A DNA stretch of 5,267 bases from Chitinophagaceae bacterium (GTDB lineage: Bacteria; Bacteroidota; Bacteroidia; Chitinophagales; Chitinophagaceae): contig JABMML010000217.1 of assembly GCA_013205585.1 (NCBI GenBank), positions 1 through 5,267 on the forward strand, read 5' to 3'. Position numbers and translations under genes: made by a program. The first letter of the stretch is position 1, and each line of letters begins with the position of its first letter. Positions 5,186-5,267 of this stretch are shown here, piece after piece. The notes under the pieces were generated by a model. It ran no database searches, was not told the DNA's origin, and saw only the letters and a list, made by a program, of their open reading frames with translations.

Positions 5186-5267
5186 GGTTCTACATTTTAG
5201 CGGTTATGATTATATTTTAGTTAGTTTAATATCCTTGCTACTATTTTTATTTCTTTTTAACTTCTTC
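5186..5267 (-). other. Upstream spacer, possibly the tail of another gene
   Basis: AT-rich sequence before the YhcH-like gene. On the minus strand two frames are open from the window edge. One reads EEVKKK and stops with TAA at 5249-5247; the other reads KKLKRNKNSSKDIKLTKI and stops near 5210. Either could be the C-terminus of a preceding gene of the same operon, and lysine-rich endings are common in such genomes, but about twenty codons cannot decide it. No promoter box of the TAnnTTTG type is present on the minus strand here. Confidence 0.3.

Overview
The window looks like a low-GC genome of the phylum Bacteroidota. The reasons are a good Bacteroidota-type promoter (TTTG, 20 bases, TACATTTG) in front of the tRNA gene, AT-rich leaders without Shine-Dalgarno sequences before the genes, and a gene set typical of the phylum (DUF1573, YhcH/YjgK/YiaL, an O-antigen-ligase-like protein with C-terminal TPRs). 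A Chitinophagaceae-like member is possible, but that is a guess from style, not evidence.

Layout. Positions 1-923 (minus) hold the N-terminal half of an MsbA-like ABC exporter; its ATPase domain lies outside the window. A 113-base divergent spacer follows, with a strong palindrome and a tRNA promoter. Next comes a tRNA-Ser(UGA) gene at 1036-1120 (plus) with a hairpin terminator. Behind the tRNA, 1122-1345 is non-coding but heavily structured: two nested inverted-repeat pairs enclose several small hairpins, and a separate REP-like palindrome lies just outside. After about 115 bases of AT-rich leader, two small overlapping genes (DUF4160, then DUF2442; 1460-1934, plus) form a tight pair whose function I do not know. 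They end 6 bases from a convergent minus-strand cluster, read in the order YhcH-like sugar-binding protein (5185-4730), Wzy/WaaL-like membrane protein with TPRs (4702-2366), and exported DUF1573 protein (2339-1941). Gaps of 27 and 26 bases suggest one operon whose promoter lies at or beyond the right edge.

How the parts relate. The minus-strand cluster looks like ordinary cell-envelope or glycan functions. The stretch 1121-1940, with repeats plus the very AT-rich DUF4160/DUF2442 pair, looks like an accessory insertion behind a tRNA gene, although no attachment-site duplication or recombinase is visible. The items most worth a second look are the nested palindromic element, the small gene pair, and the tRNA promoter that abuts the mature tRNA 5' end.
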